Of a stretch of 64,000 nucleotides of DNA, positions 1 to 8,767 are shown piece after piece. Where the stretch lies: contig CM047805.1 in the NCBI GenBank assembly GCA_026214975.1, forward strand, positions 65,263,383 to 65,327,382. Reading direction: 5' to 3'. The notes beneath the pieces were generated by a model. The model did no database searches and was not told the DNA's origin. It saw nothing but the letters and a program-made list of their open reading frames with translations. The first letter of the stretch is position 1; every line of letters starts with the position of its first letter. The position numbers and the translations under genes were made by a program. The DNA comes from Gentiana macrophylla. Lineage: Eukaryota > Streptophyta > Magnoliopsida > Gentianales > Gentianaceae.

Positions 1-105
1 ATAATATTCCGCTGCACAAAGGCTTTTCATCAAGAAATTTTTTTGAAACTACAATATAGTCATTCACCCCCCTGACTATATTTCCACCCTTCTCTGGGAC
101 CAACA
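1..105 (+). repeat. 3' tail of a Sirevirus-type Copia LTR
   Basis: The segment matches by eye the last ~105 bases of the LTRs ending at 8659 and 18124: the words CCGCTG, a CAAAGGCTTTT-like stretch, ATATAGTCATTCACCCCCC, CTTCTCTGGGACCAACA. It ends in CCAACA at 105 and is not followed by a primer-binding site, so it is the outer end of a 3' LTR or a solo LTR whose body lies left of the window. Confidence 0.8.
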
Positions 106-405
106 GTCCCAAACAAAAAAGAGAAATAAAATGAACTCCGGGGCTAGTCAAAGTAGTCTACTGCAGTTAAGATATTTCTAAAGAGAAGTTTCTCTTAGCC
201 GGTCTTCTTCATCTCCATGAATGAGCCAGCAAATCTCCCATCTGCTACCTTATTTGCTCTTCTTACTTTCTTTTCTTGCTTCTATCTTTCTTTCTTCTTA
301 TCTTACTGAATTTACAGCTTCCTTTTTGAGCCATGGCTCAAAAAACGATGAAAAAAAGATGATAATAGCTCTGTTTGTGCTTCTGATGATGATGAACAAC
401 CAAGA

Positions 406-1904
406 GTGGTCGGTTTTCCAGCTGCAACTGCTACAACTTCCATTGTTGAGCTTTCAGAAGATCAAAATGAAGATAGAGGTACTTTGGAACTGAATCTGTT
501 ACTAGATCTCCCTGTTTCATGGAAGCAGTTGGGAGTAGAACCTACATCTGATGTTGCAAATGCTCCTGCAATGGTAGAGGTGATAGATTCAGCTCCTTTA
601 ACGTGTAATCTTAATGTTATTGACGCTATGAGACTTAAATTTGGAAAATTGGTTACTCCAGCTGTTAATTTGAACAAGAATAAATCCAAATTGGTAGATT
701 CTGATCTGGTAGCTCCGGCTACTACTTTTTCTGAGTCACTTGAAGTAGACAAGGCCAATGAATCTAATATGGCCACCGGCAATTTGGTTGTTGATAATAC
801 CGATGCTTCTGAGAGTACGGAGGACACAGTGGTTGTTGATCAGGTGTCTTATACTTTGGTGAAGCTCCTAGTCATGAAAACACTGTAATTTCTATTGCCC
901 CTACTTTGAATGATGATAATGCTGCTATACCTACTTATAGTGCAGTTGCTGCTGATGTGGATTTAGGAAACAAGGATGTCTCTTGGGTTCAGTTTTTCAA
1001 GAAGAACGGGGAACCAACAAATGAAGTTCTTAGATTGAATGAATGTGTTGAGAGTATTACCCCTAATTATGTCATGTTGGATGAGGAGGAATTGGATGAT
1101 GATAACATGGAAAAACTTAGTCTTATTGTCATTTTCCTACCAAATTCCTGGTAGAGATGCTATTCAAAAGCTGGTTAATACTTGTCCCAAGAAATGTAGT
1201 TATCAATATCACAATTCTGGTTGGATTGTGTTTGTGTTTGAAAATTTGTCTGATCTTGATGATGTGCTGCAGAGTGGTCCCTATTATGCCTTTGGAAAGC
1301 CTTTACTGCTAAGGAAAATGCCTAAATTGTTTAATTTTTGAAAAGAGGCTCATTATGTTGTTCTTAATTAGATACAACTCCTTAATTTGCCTTTGAGACT
1401 GTGGAAGGATAAATGCCAGAGTGAAATCTGCTCTTTTGTTGGTGTTCCACAATATACAGATAAAGTGACAGCATCTAAAATGTTTTGAGCTTTGCCAGAT
1501 GCCTTGTGGAGATTCATATCAGTGGATCTTTGCCTACTGTGATTCATGTGAGTATGCCTGACGAAAAAATCCTAATGCTGCCTGTGTTGTATGAAGACTT
1601 GGCCAAATCTTGTACCAAGTGTAAGAAATTGGGGCACAATGTTGCTGGTTGTGATGAGATAAAGTTAGACACCCCTACTTTGTATGTGACAAGAACCAAG
1701 AAACCTAATGCTAGATCAAAAAATCCTAATGCTGCTAATAAGAAGAAACAAACTGTGATTCCTAACAATGGCATTCCTGATAGTGTAACCACTACTCCTG
1801 CTGTTCTTATGATGGTTCCTAAGGTGGTGGCTAATGATAAAGAAACACATGTTTCTAACTCTTCTTTTGGCTACTTTTGTATATGGCTTGCATATTGTGG
1901 GTAA
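406..1904 (+). pseudogene. LINE ORF1 (nucleic-acid-binding protein), broken
   Basis: ORF1 proteins of plant L1 elements bind the element RNA. Reading frames change at about 890, 1040-1150, 1340 and 1485. The N-terminal part (406-888) is low-complexity, rich in Val, Asn, Asp and Ser. A DUF4283-like segment follows at about 960-1340 (residues such as GWIVFVFENLSDLDDVLQSG). Then comes the usual LPLRLW block at about 1390, and a zinc knuckle CTKCKKLGHNVAGC at 1611-1652 with the spacing C-x2-C-x4-H-x4-C intact. A Lys/Asn-rich tail follows the knuckle, as is normal. It is not translatable as one protein. Assignment rests on domain order and the knuckle. Confidence 0.75.
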
Positions 1905-2819
1905 TATGAGGCCTTTGTGGGACATGATCAAGGAGCTTAGTGTCTATTCTAATCTGCCTTGGATGGTTCTTGGGGACTTTAATGTTGTTTTCTCCCCTGT
2001 TGACAGGTTGAATAGGAGTGTACATTCAGATTATGAGATGCATGATGGAATTGAATGTTTTCTGGATGCCAATCTTTCTGATCTTAATTCATCAGGGAAA
2101 TTTTACAGTTGGACAGCTGGTTGTGCCCTTTCTAGAATTGACAGGGTTTTGCTAAATGATGCTTGGTGGGACTGGAATCAATCTGCTTGTGCTTTTTTGG
2201 AGCCTGTTGGTGTTCGTTCTGATCTCTCCCCATGTAGAATAGATGTCTTCTTTAATTTGGATAAAGGTTTAAGATCCTTCAAATTATTTAACATGTGGTT
2301 GCAGCATGATTCCATTTTTATCTTCTTGCCAAGAGTTTGGGGCAAGATGTGTATGGTAATGCCATGTACCAATTATGTAGAATGCTTAAAAGGTTGGAGC
2401 ATCCTTTGAAGGATTTGAACAGAAGGCATTTTGCTCATATTTCTGTCAGGTCTGAGAATGCTTTGAAGATGCTTGGTGATTTGCAAACTCAGTTCAATAG
2501 TGTGCCTAGTCAAGATTTTGTTGAACAGATAGTGCAGCAAAAAAAGACCTGTGTGCTTTTGGAAAGTTCTGAATCTAGTTTTCTTTCCTAGAAAGCAAAA
2601 GGATTATATATGAAACTTAGTGACATGGGTTCCAAGTTCTTTCACTCCATTGTGAAAAGAAAAAATGACGAGAATCAGCTGGAGGATGGTTCTTTTAAAA
2701 CTTCCTATGATCAAGTAGGAGATGCCTTTGTCAAATTCTATTCTGATCTTTTCGGTAGTGAAGGTACTGCTGCTCCTATTTATGATGATGTTTTTAATGT
2801 TGTGTTACAGTGTAAAGGC
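1876..2819 (+). pseudogene. LINE ORF2 fragment: AP-type endonuclease and pre-RT linker
   Basis: The endonuclease of plant LINEs nicks target DNA to prime reverse transcription. Visible landmarks are LPWMVLGDFNVV (GDFN at 1972-1983), the SRIDRVLLN block near 2130, and the SDxSP motif at 2218-2232. In that motif the expected catalytic His is Leu (GAT CTC at 2221-2226), so the nuclease should be dead. Downstream, in a shifted frame (2337-2591), is the LNRRHFAHIS linker. After another shift (2610-2819) comes the SKFFHSIVKRKNDENQ block and a segment leading up to the RT. The RT itself is missing; the sequence stops at the start of the Copia LTR. Confidence 0.78.
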
Positions 2820-3080
2820 TGAAGGGAATGTTGAGTGCAATATGTTTGCTGAACTCAGCAGGCAGCTGTGTAGTGTAAGGCTGCTGAGTAGTGTACTGTA
2901 AAAAATGGTTATTCAGTTATAGTTTGTTGTAACCGTTTGTAACTTACTTCTAACTGATTCATGAGGTTTATGAAGCTATAAACACCCCATGATCAGAAGC
3001 ATTGTAATCCAACTGGTAACTTTTAGTTCATTAATGATAATTCCGTATGTTATCTTCAGATTATAATTCTATAAACTTCA
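2820..3080 (+). repeat. 5' LTR of Copia B1
   Basis: The proposed LTR is 261 bp, beginning TGAAGG and ending ATAAACTTCA, so the termini form a short inverted repeat TGAAG/CTTCA. It is followed after three bases by a tRNA-iMet-type primer-binding site. An alternative start is TGTTGAG at 2829. Without the 3' LTR the left end cannot be fixed. It contains the words CTGAACTCAGCAGGCAG and GCTGCTGAG near its start. Confidence 0.65.
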
Positions 3081-3083
3081 TCA

Positions 3084-3095
3084 TGGCATCAGAGC
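3084..3095 (+). promoter_or_regulatory. Primer-binding site of B1 (tRNA-iMet type)
   Basis: TGGCATCAGAGC differs at one base from the plant consensus TGGTATCAGAGC, complementary to the 3' end of initiator tRNA-Met. Its place just downstream of the LTR end supports the LTR boundary at 3080. Confidence 0.8.
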
Positions 3096-3271
3096 TGAAA
3101 TTTGAGAAATTCTGAATGATTTCCTGCATTTTTTCTGAGTTTTTTGAAGAATCTTGAGAGTGTTCTTCATCCCAACTTCTTGAGAGTAAACTGTGAGTGT
3201 TTCTTTCACTTTGATCATTTCTTGATCGTTTTTCCTGATATCTCATTGTTTTTTATAAGAATTTTGAGTTC

Positions 3272-4080
3272 TTGATAGCCATTGCAGCTATGAAACAAGA
3301 AATCAGTCCCTCCAGTCCATTCTATGCCCATCCCAATGAAAATCCACCTTTGGTACTTGTTCAGCCATTGATGAATGGCAACAATTATAATACATGGAAG
3401 ATGTCTATGGAGATGGTGTTAATCACCATGAACAAGAGACAGTGTGATACAATGGTGAGATCATGGATTATGAATTCTGTGGAAAATACCATTGCACAAA
3501 GTTTGATGTATTTCAAAAATGTCATTCAATTTAGAAGAATATTGCTGCAAGGTTTTCTAATGTTTATGCATTGAGGCTTTCAGATCTTCTGGAAAATGCA
3601 TCTCCTAAAACAAGGTCTTAATTTTGTCAATCAATATTTCACAAAGGTTCTGTGGGAAGAAATCAAAACTATCATGCCTATGCCGGTTTGTTCTTGTGAT
3701 CCTCAATGTCACTGCAATGAAATTAGAACACTGATGCATCATATGGAGGATGGTACCATCAGCAAGTCTTGATGTTTCTTAAAGGTTTAAGGTTTGATTT
3801 TGAACCAATGGTTTCACAGGCAATGTTGATGGTACCTTTCCCAGAAATTCATGATGGCTTTGCAATGGCCAATAAATTTGAAAGACAGAAGTTGTATATG
3901 GCTAACAAGGCCAAGAATCATGATTCAATGGTTCTCTTGTCTTAGAAGAATGGACAGGGGCAAAATCAAACAGTTAGCAGACCTAGTTCTGTATTTGTCC
4001 AGTACTAGACCTAAGAATCCCAAGAAGTTCTGTGTAGCTTTATGGATTCAATGGTCATACTGAAGAGACTTTGCTATCCT
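3272..4080 (+). pseudogene. Copia B1 gag, broken
   Basis: Gag forms the virus-like particle. The N-terminus contains ENPPLVLVQPLMNGNNYNTW, the common start of Ale/Retrofit-type Copia gag. From 3575 the reading frame shifts; it still encodes a segment around VLWEEIKTIMPMPVC followed by closely spaced Cys residues (3690-3715) and the LKGL region near 3780. The C-terminal zinc knuckle was not found, so the 3' part is degenerate or deleted. At least three frame changes occur, including around 3575 and 3770. Confidence 0.7.
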
Positions 4081-4167
4081 CCTGGTTTGAAGTCAAATGG
4101 GGCAAATTTTGTAGAGGAAAAATAGTCACCAGAAGAATATCAAGTCCAAAATAGGTCTACTAGACCA

Positions 4168-4995
4168 ATGTTCCCAAATCGTACTGTACATCAACTTGAC
4201 AAGTTGATGGCTCTATTGAGTTCTGATCCTCATAGACATGCAGGATTTGTTGTTGGACAACCTGCTGAGTTTGTTACATACTACACACCGGCTACAAGGA
4301 CATGTGATCAAAATTTAGTAAGATCTATAGAATGGATCTTGGTCTCTGGTGCTACAGATCACATTGTCGGATCATTAGATCTATTAAGTAATCTCAAACC
4401 TTCATCGGTATCAAAATGGGATTACCTAATGGAAACAATGTTTATGTTACACATATAGGACAAGTAAGGGTATACCCTCAGCTGGTCCTACATGATATAT
4501 TTTTCATTCCTAGTTTTAAGTATAATCTTTTATCCTTACCTTTTTTTATTAACCATACAAAAGGTGCAACTATTTTTTCTGCTAACAAGTGTGTATTGCA
4601 GGACAAGAACAAGAAAATGATTGGTTCAGTTGAGTTACAAAAAGAACTATATGTCATGGATCAACCAATCAGACTTTCAACTATTAATGCTATAGAAAAC
4701 CACACCTTATATGATAGATTATATGATGCCCTTTTGTGGCATTACAGACTAGGACACTTGCCAGGTAAGAGAATGCAAGTTATTTGTTCACAGACTACTT
4801 ATGTCAAATTTTGTAATCAAGATCTTTGTTATGTTTGCCTAATGGAAAATTTACAAAAAAAATCCATTTCATTAAGCACAGCTGCTGTAAATGCCATATT
4901 TTATTTTGTTCACATAGACATTTGGGGTCCTCTGAAAAAACACACTGTGAAAGGACGACAATGTTTTCTTACTATTGTAGAAGATTTTTAGTAGG
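4168..4995 (+). pseudogene. Copia B1 protease, GAG-pre-integrase and integrase start, broken
   Basis: The protease motif reads WILVSGATDHI; the catalytic Asp of the usual WILDSGATDHI is Val (codon 4342-4344). A frameshift near 4420 leads into IPSFKYNLLSLPF and the GAG-pre-integrase motif LWHYRLGHLP (about 4735-4765). The integrase zinc-binding pair is partly preserved (LCYVCLMEN), and the first catalytic region FVHIDIWGP is at about 4905-4930. It ends in VEDF just before the second Asp region would be completed; a 1-base insertion and the junction to B2 follow. Polyprotein order matches Copia (PR-IN before RT). Confidence 0.8.
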
Positions 4996-5599
4996 ACCCT
5001 ATAGACTTGAAGTTTTGATGATACCAAAATAGTTGGTTTAAAAACCAAGTATAAGTTTGCTTAGTAGTCTGATATGCAAATTGTATAGGATTAGTCAGAC
5101 TTTGCCTATGTATTCATAGTTTAAGTTAGTATAGGCTTGAAGACGTGAAGACAAGAAGACAAAACGACTAGAAGACCATAATCTTGTCCATTCATATATC
5201 AAGGCTACTCAAGAAAGAATCAGTAGATTCAAAGTAGACCAGAAAGAAAAGCATAGAGCAGACGAGTAAAAGTATTGAAGACCAGACAAGCTAAGTATCC
5301 AGACGAGTATAAGATCAGATCAGAGACTACCAAATGCTCTCAAGTGACTAAAAGACAAATGAAGTGATAAATTAAAGGGCATGTAGCCATTCATCAGATC
5401 AACATTTGTTCTAACGGCTACAAAATCATACAAGTGTACAAATAGCATTTGATGCTATAAAGTTATCTTCTAGAAGCTATCAAGTACAAGGCTCCAACGG
5501 TTGAAAAGTTGAACATGACTATTTTCAAAATATCAAGGGACCACTCAACAATCAGTTAGAGCCACTTATTTTTCAATGGTACACCTACCCTATGAAGAC

Positions 5600-5608
5600 T
5601 ATAAAAAG
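5600..5608 (+). promoter_or_regulatory. TATA box in LTR of B2
   Basis: TATAAAAAG sits about 850 bp before the LTR end, in the same relative setting as TATAAATAG in the LTRs of C, D and F, which suggests the retrotransposon promoter. Confidence 0.45.
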
Positions 5609-5924
5609 ATGAAGAAGGACAACTGAAGAAAAGAAAGAGTTGAGAAATTTTGAAAAGAGAAGCTAAGAATCGAAACAAATCTTGCAAGTCATCTCTAAAC
5701 AGTATCTTCGTCTTAGAAGCTTAACAATCCAAATCTAGAAGATGAAATAGATCAACATCAGAGCTTAACAGAAACTATCAAGTGATCTACTTGATCAAGA
5801 GAGCTGCAATCAGGATCTACAAACTCAAATCCAGTAGAAAGCTCTCCTCTTTGTATCATTAATTTGATACAACACCAACTCTACTCATCAACCAAGTTCT
5901 CAAAATAAGGGCAAACCTATTGAA

Positions 5925-6062
5925 GCATCTGCGGGGTGTGAATTAACAACAAAGAAGACAATTGAAGCATCTACAGGGTGTGCGGCATTTGCGGGGTGTC
6001 AATGATTGGTTACTTAGGGTGTGAAGCATCCACAGGGTGTAAGGCATCTATGGGGTGTCAAG
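5925..6062 (+). repeat. Degenerate word array GCATCTGCGGGGTGTG in LTR
   Basis: Six variants of a 16-mer of the form GCATYTRCRGGGTGT are visible: GCATCTGCGGGGTGTG, GCATCTACAGGGTGTG, GCATTTGCGGGGTGTC, a short TTAGGGTGTG, GCATCCACAGGGTGTA and GCATCTATGGGGTGTC. They are unevenly spaced (8-30 bp gaps), so this is a cluster of sites rather than a strict tandem repeat. Confidence 0.75.
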
Positions 6063-6450
6063 GACACTTACTTATTGTATTAGTCTAGAGTACAATTGTG
6101 ATACCTCCTGAGTCATGAGAGAAGAGGTCATGTAGGAGATTACGCCACTCTAAAGATCAATAACATTTATTGTCTTCTTTACTTTCTGCACCTTTGATTC
6201 AGTACTTGCATACTCTACATCATACCACTCAACACTGAAACCAAGCTCAATGCCTATTTTAAAACATAACATTATTCCGCTGAACTTACTTTTAAAAAAT
6301 AATCAGACCAATAAAACCAGACAAGCTACTTTCTAGTCCGTTCTTACTGACAAGGTTTGATATCAAAGTAAGAAACTCCAAAATCAAAGAGAGTTCATTC
6401 ACCCCCCCTTCTTCTGAACTCTCACAAGCCTTGTATTACGGACCAACAAG

Positions 6451-6462
6451 TGGCATCGGAGT
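6451..6462 (+). promoter_or_regulatory. Primer-binding site of B2
   Basis: TGGCATCGGAGT two bases after the LTR end resembles TGGTATCAGAGC (tRNA-iMet) and TGGTATCGGAGT of element F. Confidence 0.7.
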
Positions 6463-6542
6463 GAGTCTCCTAAAAACAGACATCTTCGTGTTCTGTGTGT
6501 TGGAGTGATCCAAAGATTGCGTTTTCAAATTCATATTTCAGC

Positions 6543-7294
6543 ATGGAATCAAATAGTATAATTGTTAGAGTACCTACTTTTTCTATTTCAAATTTTGATG
6601 AATGGAAAATGCGTAAGCAGATGCACTTAGCTGCAATCCATGAGGATATGGTCTCAATGATAGAAGATGGCCCCATCACCATCATTAAAGCAAACACAGA
6701 TGAAGCCACTCAAAGAGATCAACCATTTGTAGGAAAGCCAAAGCATGAGTGGACACTAGAAGACAAAAAGATCAACAATCTGGATAATGTTGCTAAAGAC
6801 ACCATAATGAAGACCTTGGATAGAAACATGTTCCTGAAAATCAAAGGACGCAAAACTGCCAAAGAAATCTGGAAAACCTGATCAACTACTGTGAAGGCTC
6901 TGAAGTTGTCAAAGTCAATAAACTCACAGTTGTTGTTCAAAAGTTGGAGACTTTCCACATGAAGTCTGGAGAAAGTGTTGAAAAGATGAAAGCTCGTTTT
7001 CATGAGATTTTAAATGAGATTGAAATGCTAAATCGGACGTACACTCAGAAGGAGATCTGCATGAAGATTCTAAAAGCTTTTCCTGAATCATGGGACATCA
7101 TCACCACTGTGCTAGCAGTTACAAAAGATCTAACCAAACTTAACACAGTGGAACTTTTTACAAATCTAAAAGCATATGAGTTTGAGCTGAACAACAATCA
7201 CTGCTTGCTTAATGCCCAGTTTACAAATGCACAGATCAAAATGAAATTATATGTAGTAGGTAAAAGGGATTATAAACCAAAATGCGCATGCTAA
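6543..7294 (+). pseudogene. Copia B2 gag (UBN2-type), broken
   Basis: The ATG at 6543 is chosen because MESNSIIVRVPTFSISNFDE aligns with the gag start of C (FNVNNFDEYK). The capsid-like region continues with TLDRNMFLKIKGRKTAKEIW to a stop at 6879-6881. Another frame then gives the second half (ESVEKMKARFHEILNEIEML, KAYEFELNNNH) to 7294. The last ~15 codons are probably foreign sequence. The zinc knuckle and C-terminus are absent, cut off by the 7261-7781 segment. Confidence 0.78.
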
Positions 7295-7781
7295 GCCATG
7301 CACAACAGCCATACTATAAAAATGACTTAAACAGCTGTATAAATTAGTATTATGGATCATATAAACCCAAGGTCGACCGCTATGGTAATTATATCTGAAA
7401 TACATACAAAATACGGCCTAAACGTTGCCTAAAAACAGTCAAAAATGAGGCCTACTATGGTCAATATTAACCGACAATAGTTAAACGAAGTGCAGAAAAA
7501 TCTAAATGACGGAAAATAAAAGAGCTAATGTTGTTTATAATACAAACTAAAGAAATACAGTGAAAAACAAGGTGAAAGAAAAGTAATAAAAGCACATTTT
7601 GAGCTTAGAGTCCCCAGTTCGACTTGATACCCGAACTATGTCAAAGATAGATATACCAAAGGAGAGCAAACAGTTGCTTCTCCCAACCGAAATCGTGGGA
7701 ATTGAACAACCCCTAAAAATTAAAAAATAGCAATATGGGGCTCAATCCCCACCACCACGATTGGTTCGATGAGTCCATTGC
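7261..7781 (-). other. Noncoding segment with Gypsy-like remnant
   Basis: No gene is visible. On the minus strand 7601-7627 encodes QVELGTLSSK, a peptide that recurs in Gypsy internal regions at 31920-31960 and 59110-59150. The segment may therefore be a fragment of that element family wedged between B2 and C. Boundaries are approximate. Confidence 0.4.
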
Positions 7782-8659
7782 ACAGAACGTGAAGAATTAA
7801 GGAAGACTCAGAGGATCAAGCGTTAAATGCATAATCAATCAAAGACGGATTTTATGATAGACGTTTGAATAAAATCCAGATCACTGAAATCAAGGAGAAT
7901 ATAATCATGGGGGAATCAAAAATTAAATCAAGGATTATTCTCCACATTAAATAGACAACGGACGGAAACTCAAATCAAGGATTGTCAAGGCTATAAATAG
8001 AGAGCATTGACAGACAGGAAAAATAACGATTGAATTACACAAAAACAAGCAGAAACTCTATCAATTTTAAAAGCCTTCTATCTGAACTTAAAGGACATAT
8101 CTAGAGATCAACTCAGCAATCAGAGCTAAAATTCCACATCAAGCACTGAGATTGATCAGCAGAATCTATGAATCCAATTCACACATGTCAAGCAACTGAA
8201 TCAAAGCCATCTGAGAAGGAGTTGTGTTTGTGATAGTTGCTGAAGGATTTGTTCCCAAGAAGCAGTGTTGAAGACTGAGTCACTGAAGCTTTTGAAAGCC
8301 AGATAGTGATAGTCTTGGAGATTGTGAAGCTTGTGTAGCCAAGGACAATCTAACTATTGTATCAGTGAAAGCAATAGTGAATTCCTCCAATCATCACAAG
8401 AGAAGAGTGGATTAAGGGATTACACCACACTGAACCACTATAAACCATTGTATATATTTACTTTCAGCACTTTACTTTATAGCACTTACTTACCGCATAA
8501 TTCATACTTTTTGTGTGCATATCCTACTTTGAAATAGTATTAAAAGAAGGGACTTATCCGCTGCCCAAAAGCTTTTATATTGAGGAAAGTTTTTTGAAAA
8601 TCCAGTATAGTCATTCACCCCCCCCCCCCTGATACTTTTACCCTTCTTTGGGACCAACA
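7782..8659 (+). repeat. 5' LTR of C, left-truncated
   Basis: It matches 17249-18124 (for example CAGAACGTGAAGAATTAAGG and AAAGCCTTCTATCT). It ends GGACCAACA at 8659. The C-tract ATTCACCCCC… (13 C's) lies about 40 bp upstream of the end. A TATA box (TATAAATAG) is at 7992-8000. The first ~525 bp of the LTR are missing. Confidence 0.88.
7992..8000 (+). promoter_or_regulatory. TATA box in 5' LTR of C
   Basis: TATAAATAG within GGCTATAAATAGAGAG, also present in the 3' LTR at 17454-17462, marks the probable retrotransposon promoter about 660 bp before the LTR end. Confidence 0.6.
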
Positions 8660-8660
8660 A

Positions 8661-8673
8661 TTGGTCAGAGCAG
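8661..8673 (+). promoter_or_regulatory. Damaged primer-binding site of C
   Basis: TTGGTCAGAGCAG is the iMet-type PBS TTGGTATCAGAGCAG with two bases (AT) deleted. It lies immediately after the LTR end. Priming would be impaired. Confidence 0.7.
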
Positions 8674-8767
8674 TGTTCCTAGTATCAGAACCTGTTCAGA
8701 TCTGATTTCTGGTAACAAGGAGATCACATGTTGTCAAAGTAGTTTTCAAATCTGTGCTTTCATGCTT

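Larger units (their letters stand above)
106..2819 (+). mobile_element. LINE (L1-type) retrotransposon, 5' part, degenerate
   Basis: It carries, in order, an ORF1 with a DUF4283-like region and a CCHC knuckle, an endonuclease/phosphatase-type endonuclease, and the helical linker that precedes the reverse transcriptase in plant L1 elements. Reverse transcriptase, 3' UTR and poly-A are absent because Copia element B1 begins at 2820. Several frameshifts and stops break it. The left boundary is uncertain; the first ~110 bases after the LTR tail have no recognisable content. Confidence 0.8.
2820..4999 (+). mobile_element. Copia retrotransposon B1 (Ale/Retrofit-like), 3'-truncated
   Basis: It comprises a 5' LTR, PBS, gag, protease, GAG-pre-integrase and the start of integrase. 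It breaks off inside the integrase core near 4990-5000, where the LTR of element B2 starts. RT, RNase H and the 3' LTR are not in the window. Several frameshifts and a substituted protease aspartate show it is dead. The lineage guess comes from the gag N-terminus and the short LTR. Confidence 0.75.
5000..6448 (+). repeat. 5' LTR of Copia B2
   Basis: The left end is approximate (TTTTGATGATACC at about 5015 resembles the TTTTGATGATGAT near the start of element F's LTRs). The right end GGACCAACA at 6448 is firm because it is followed by a PBS. The LTR holds a TATA-like box (TATAAAAAG at 5600), a word array at 5925-6062, a block resembling the R/U5 of C and F (GAGATTACGCCAC near 6138), and the C-tract ATTCACCCCCCC at about 6398. 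Confidence 0.72.
5000..7260 (+). mobile_element. Copia retrotransposon B2 (Sirevirus-like), fragment: LTR, PBS, gag
   Basis: It has an LTR of about 1.45 kb ending CCAACA at 6448, a PBS at 6451, and a gag of the same type as elements C and D. It is cut within or after gag near 7260; no pol or 3' LTR remains in the window. The LTR lacks a recognisable TGTT start, so the left ~5-30 bp may be missing. Confidence 0.72.

Noticed and set aside
5925..6062. CRISPR-like array of repeats and spacers
   Set aside because: Repeats are degenerate, spacers irregular, and the DNA is eukaryotic LTR sequence.
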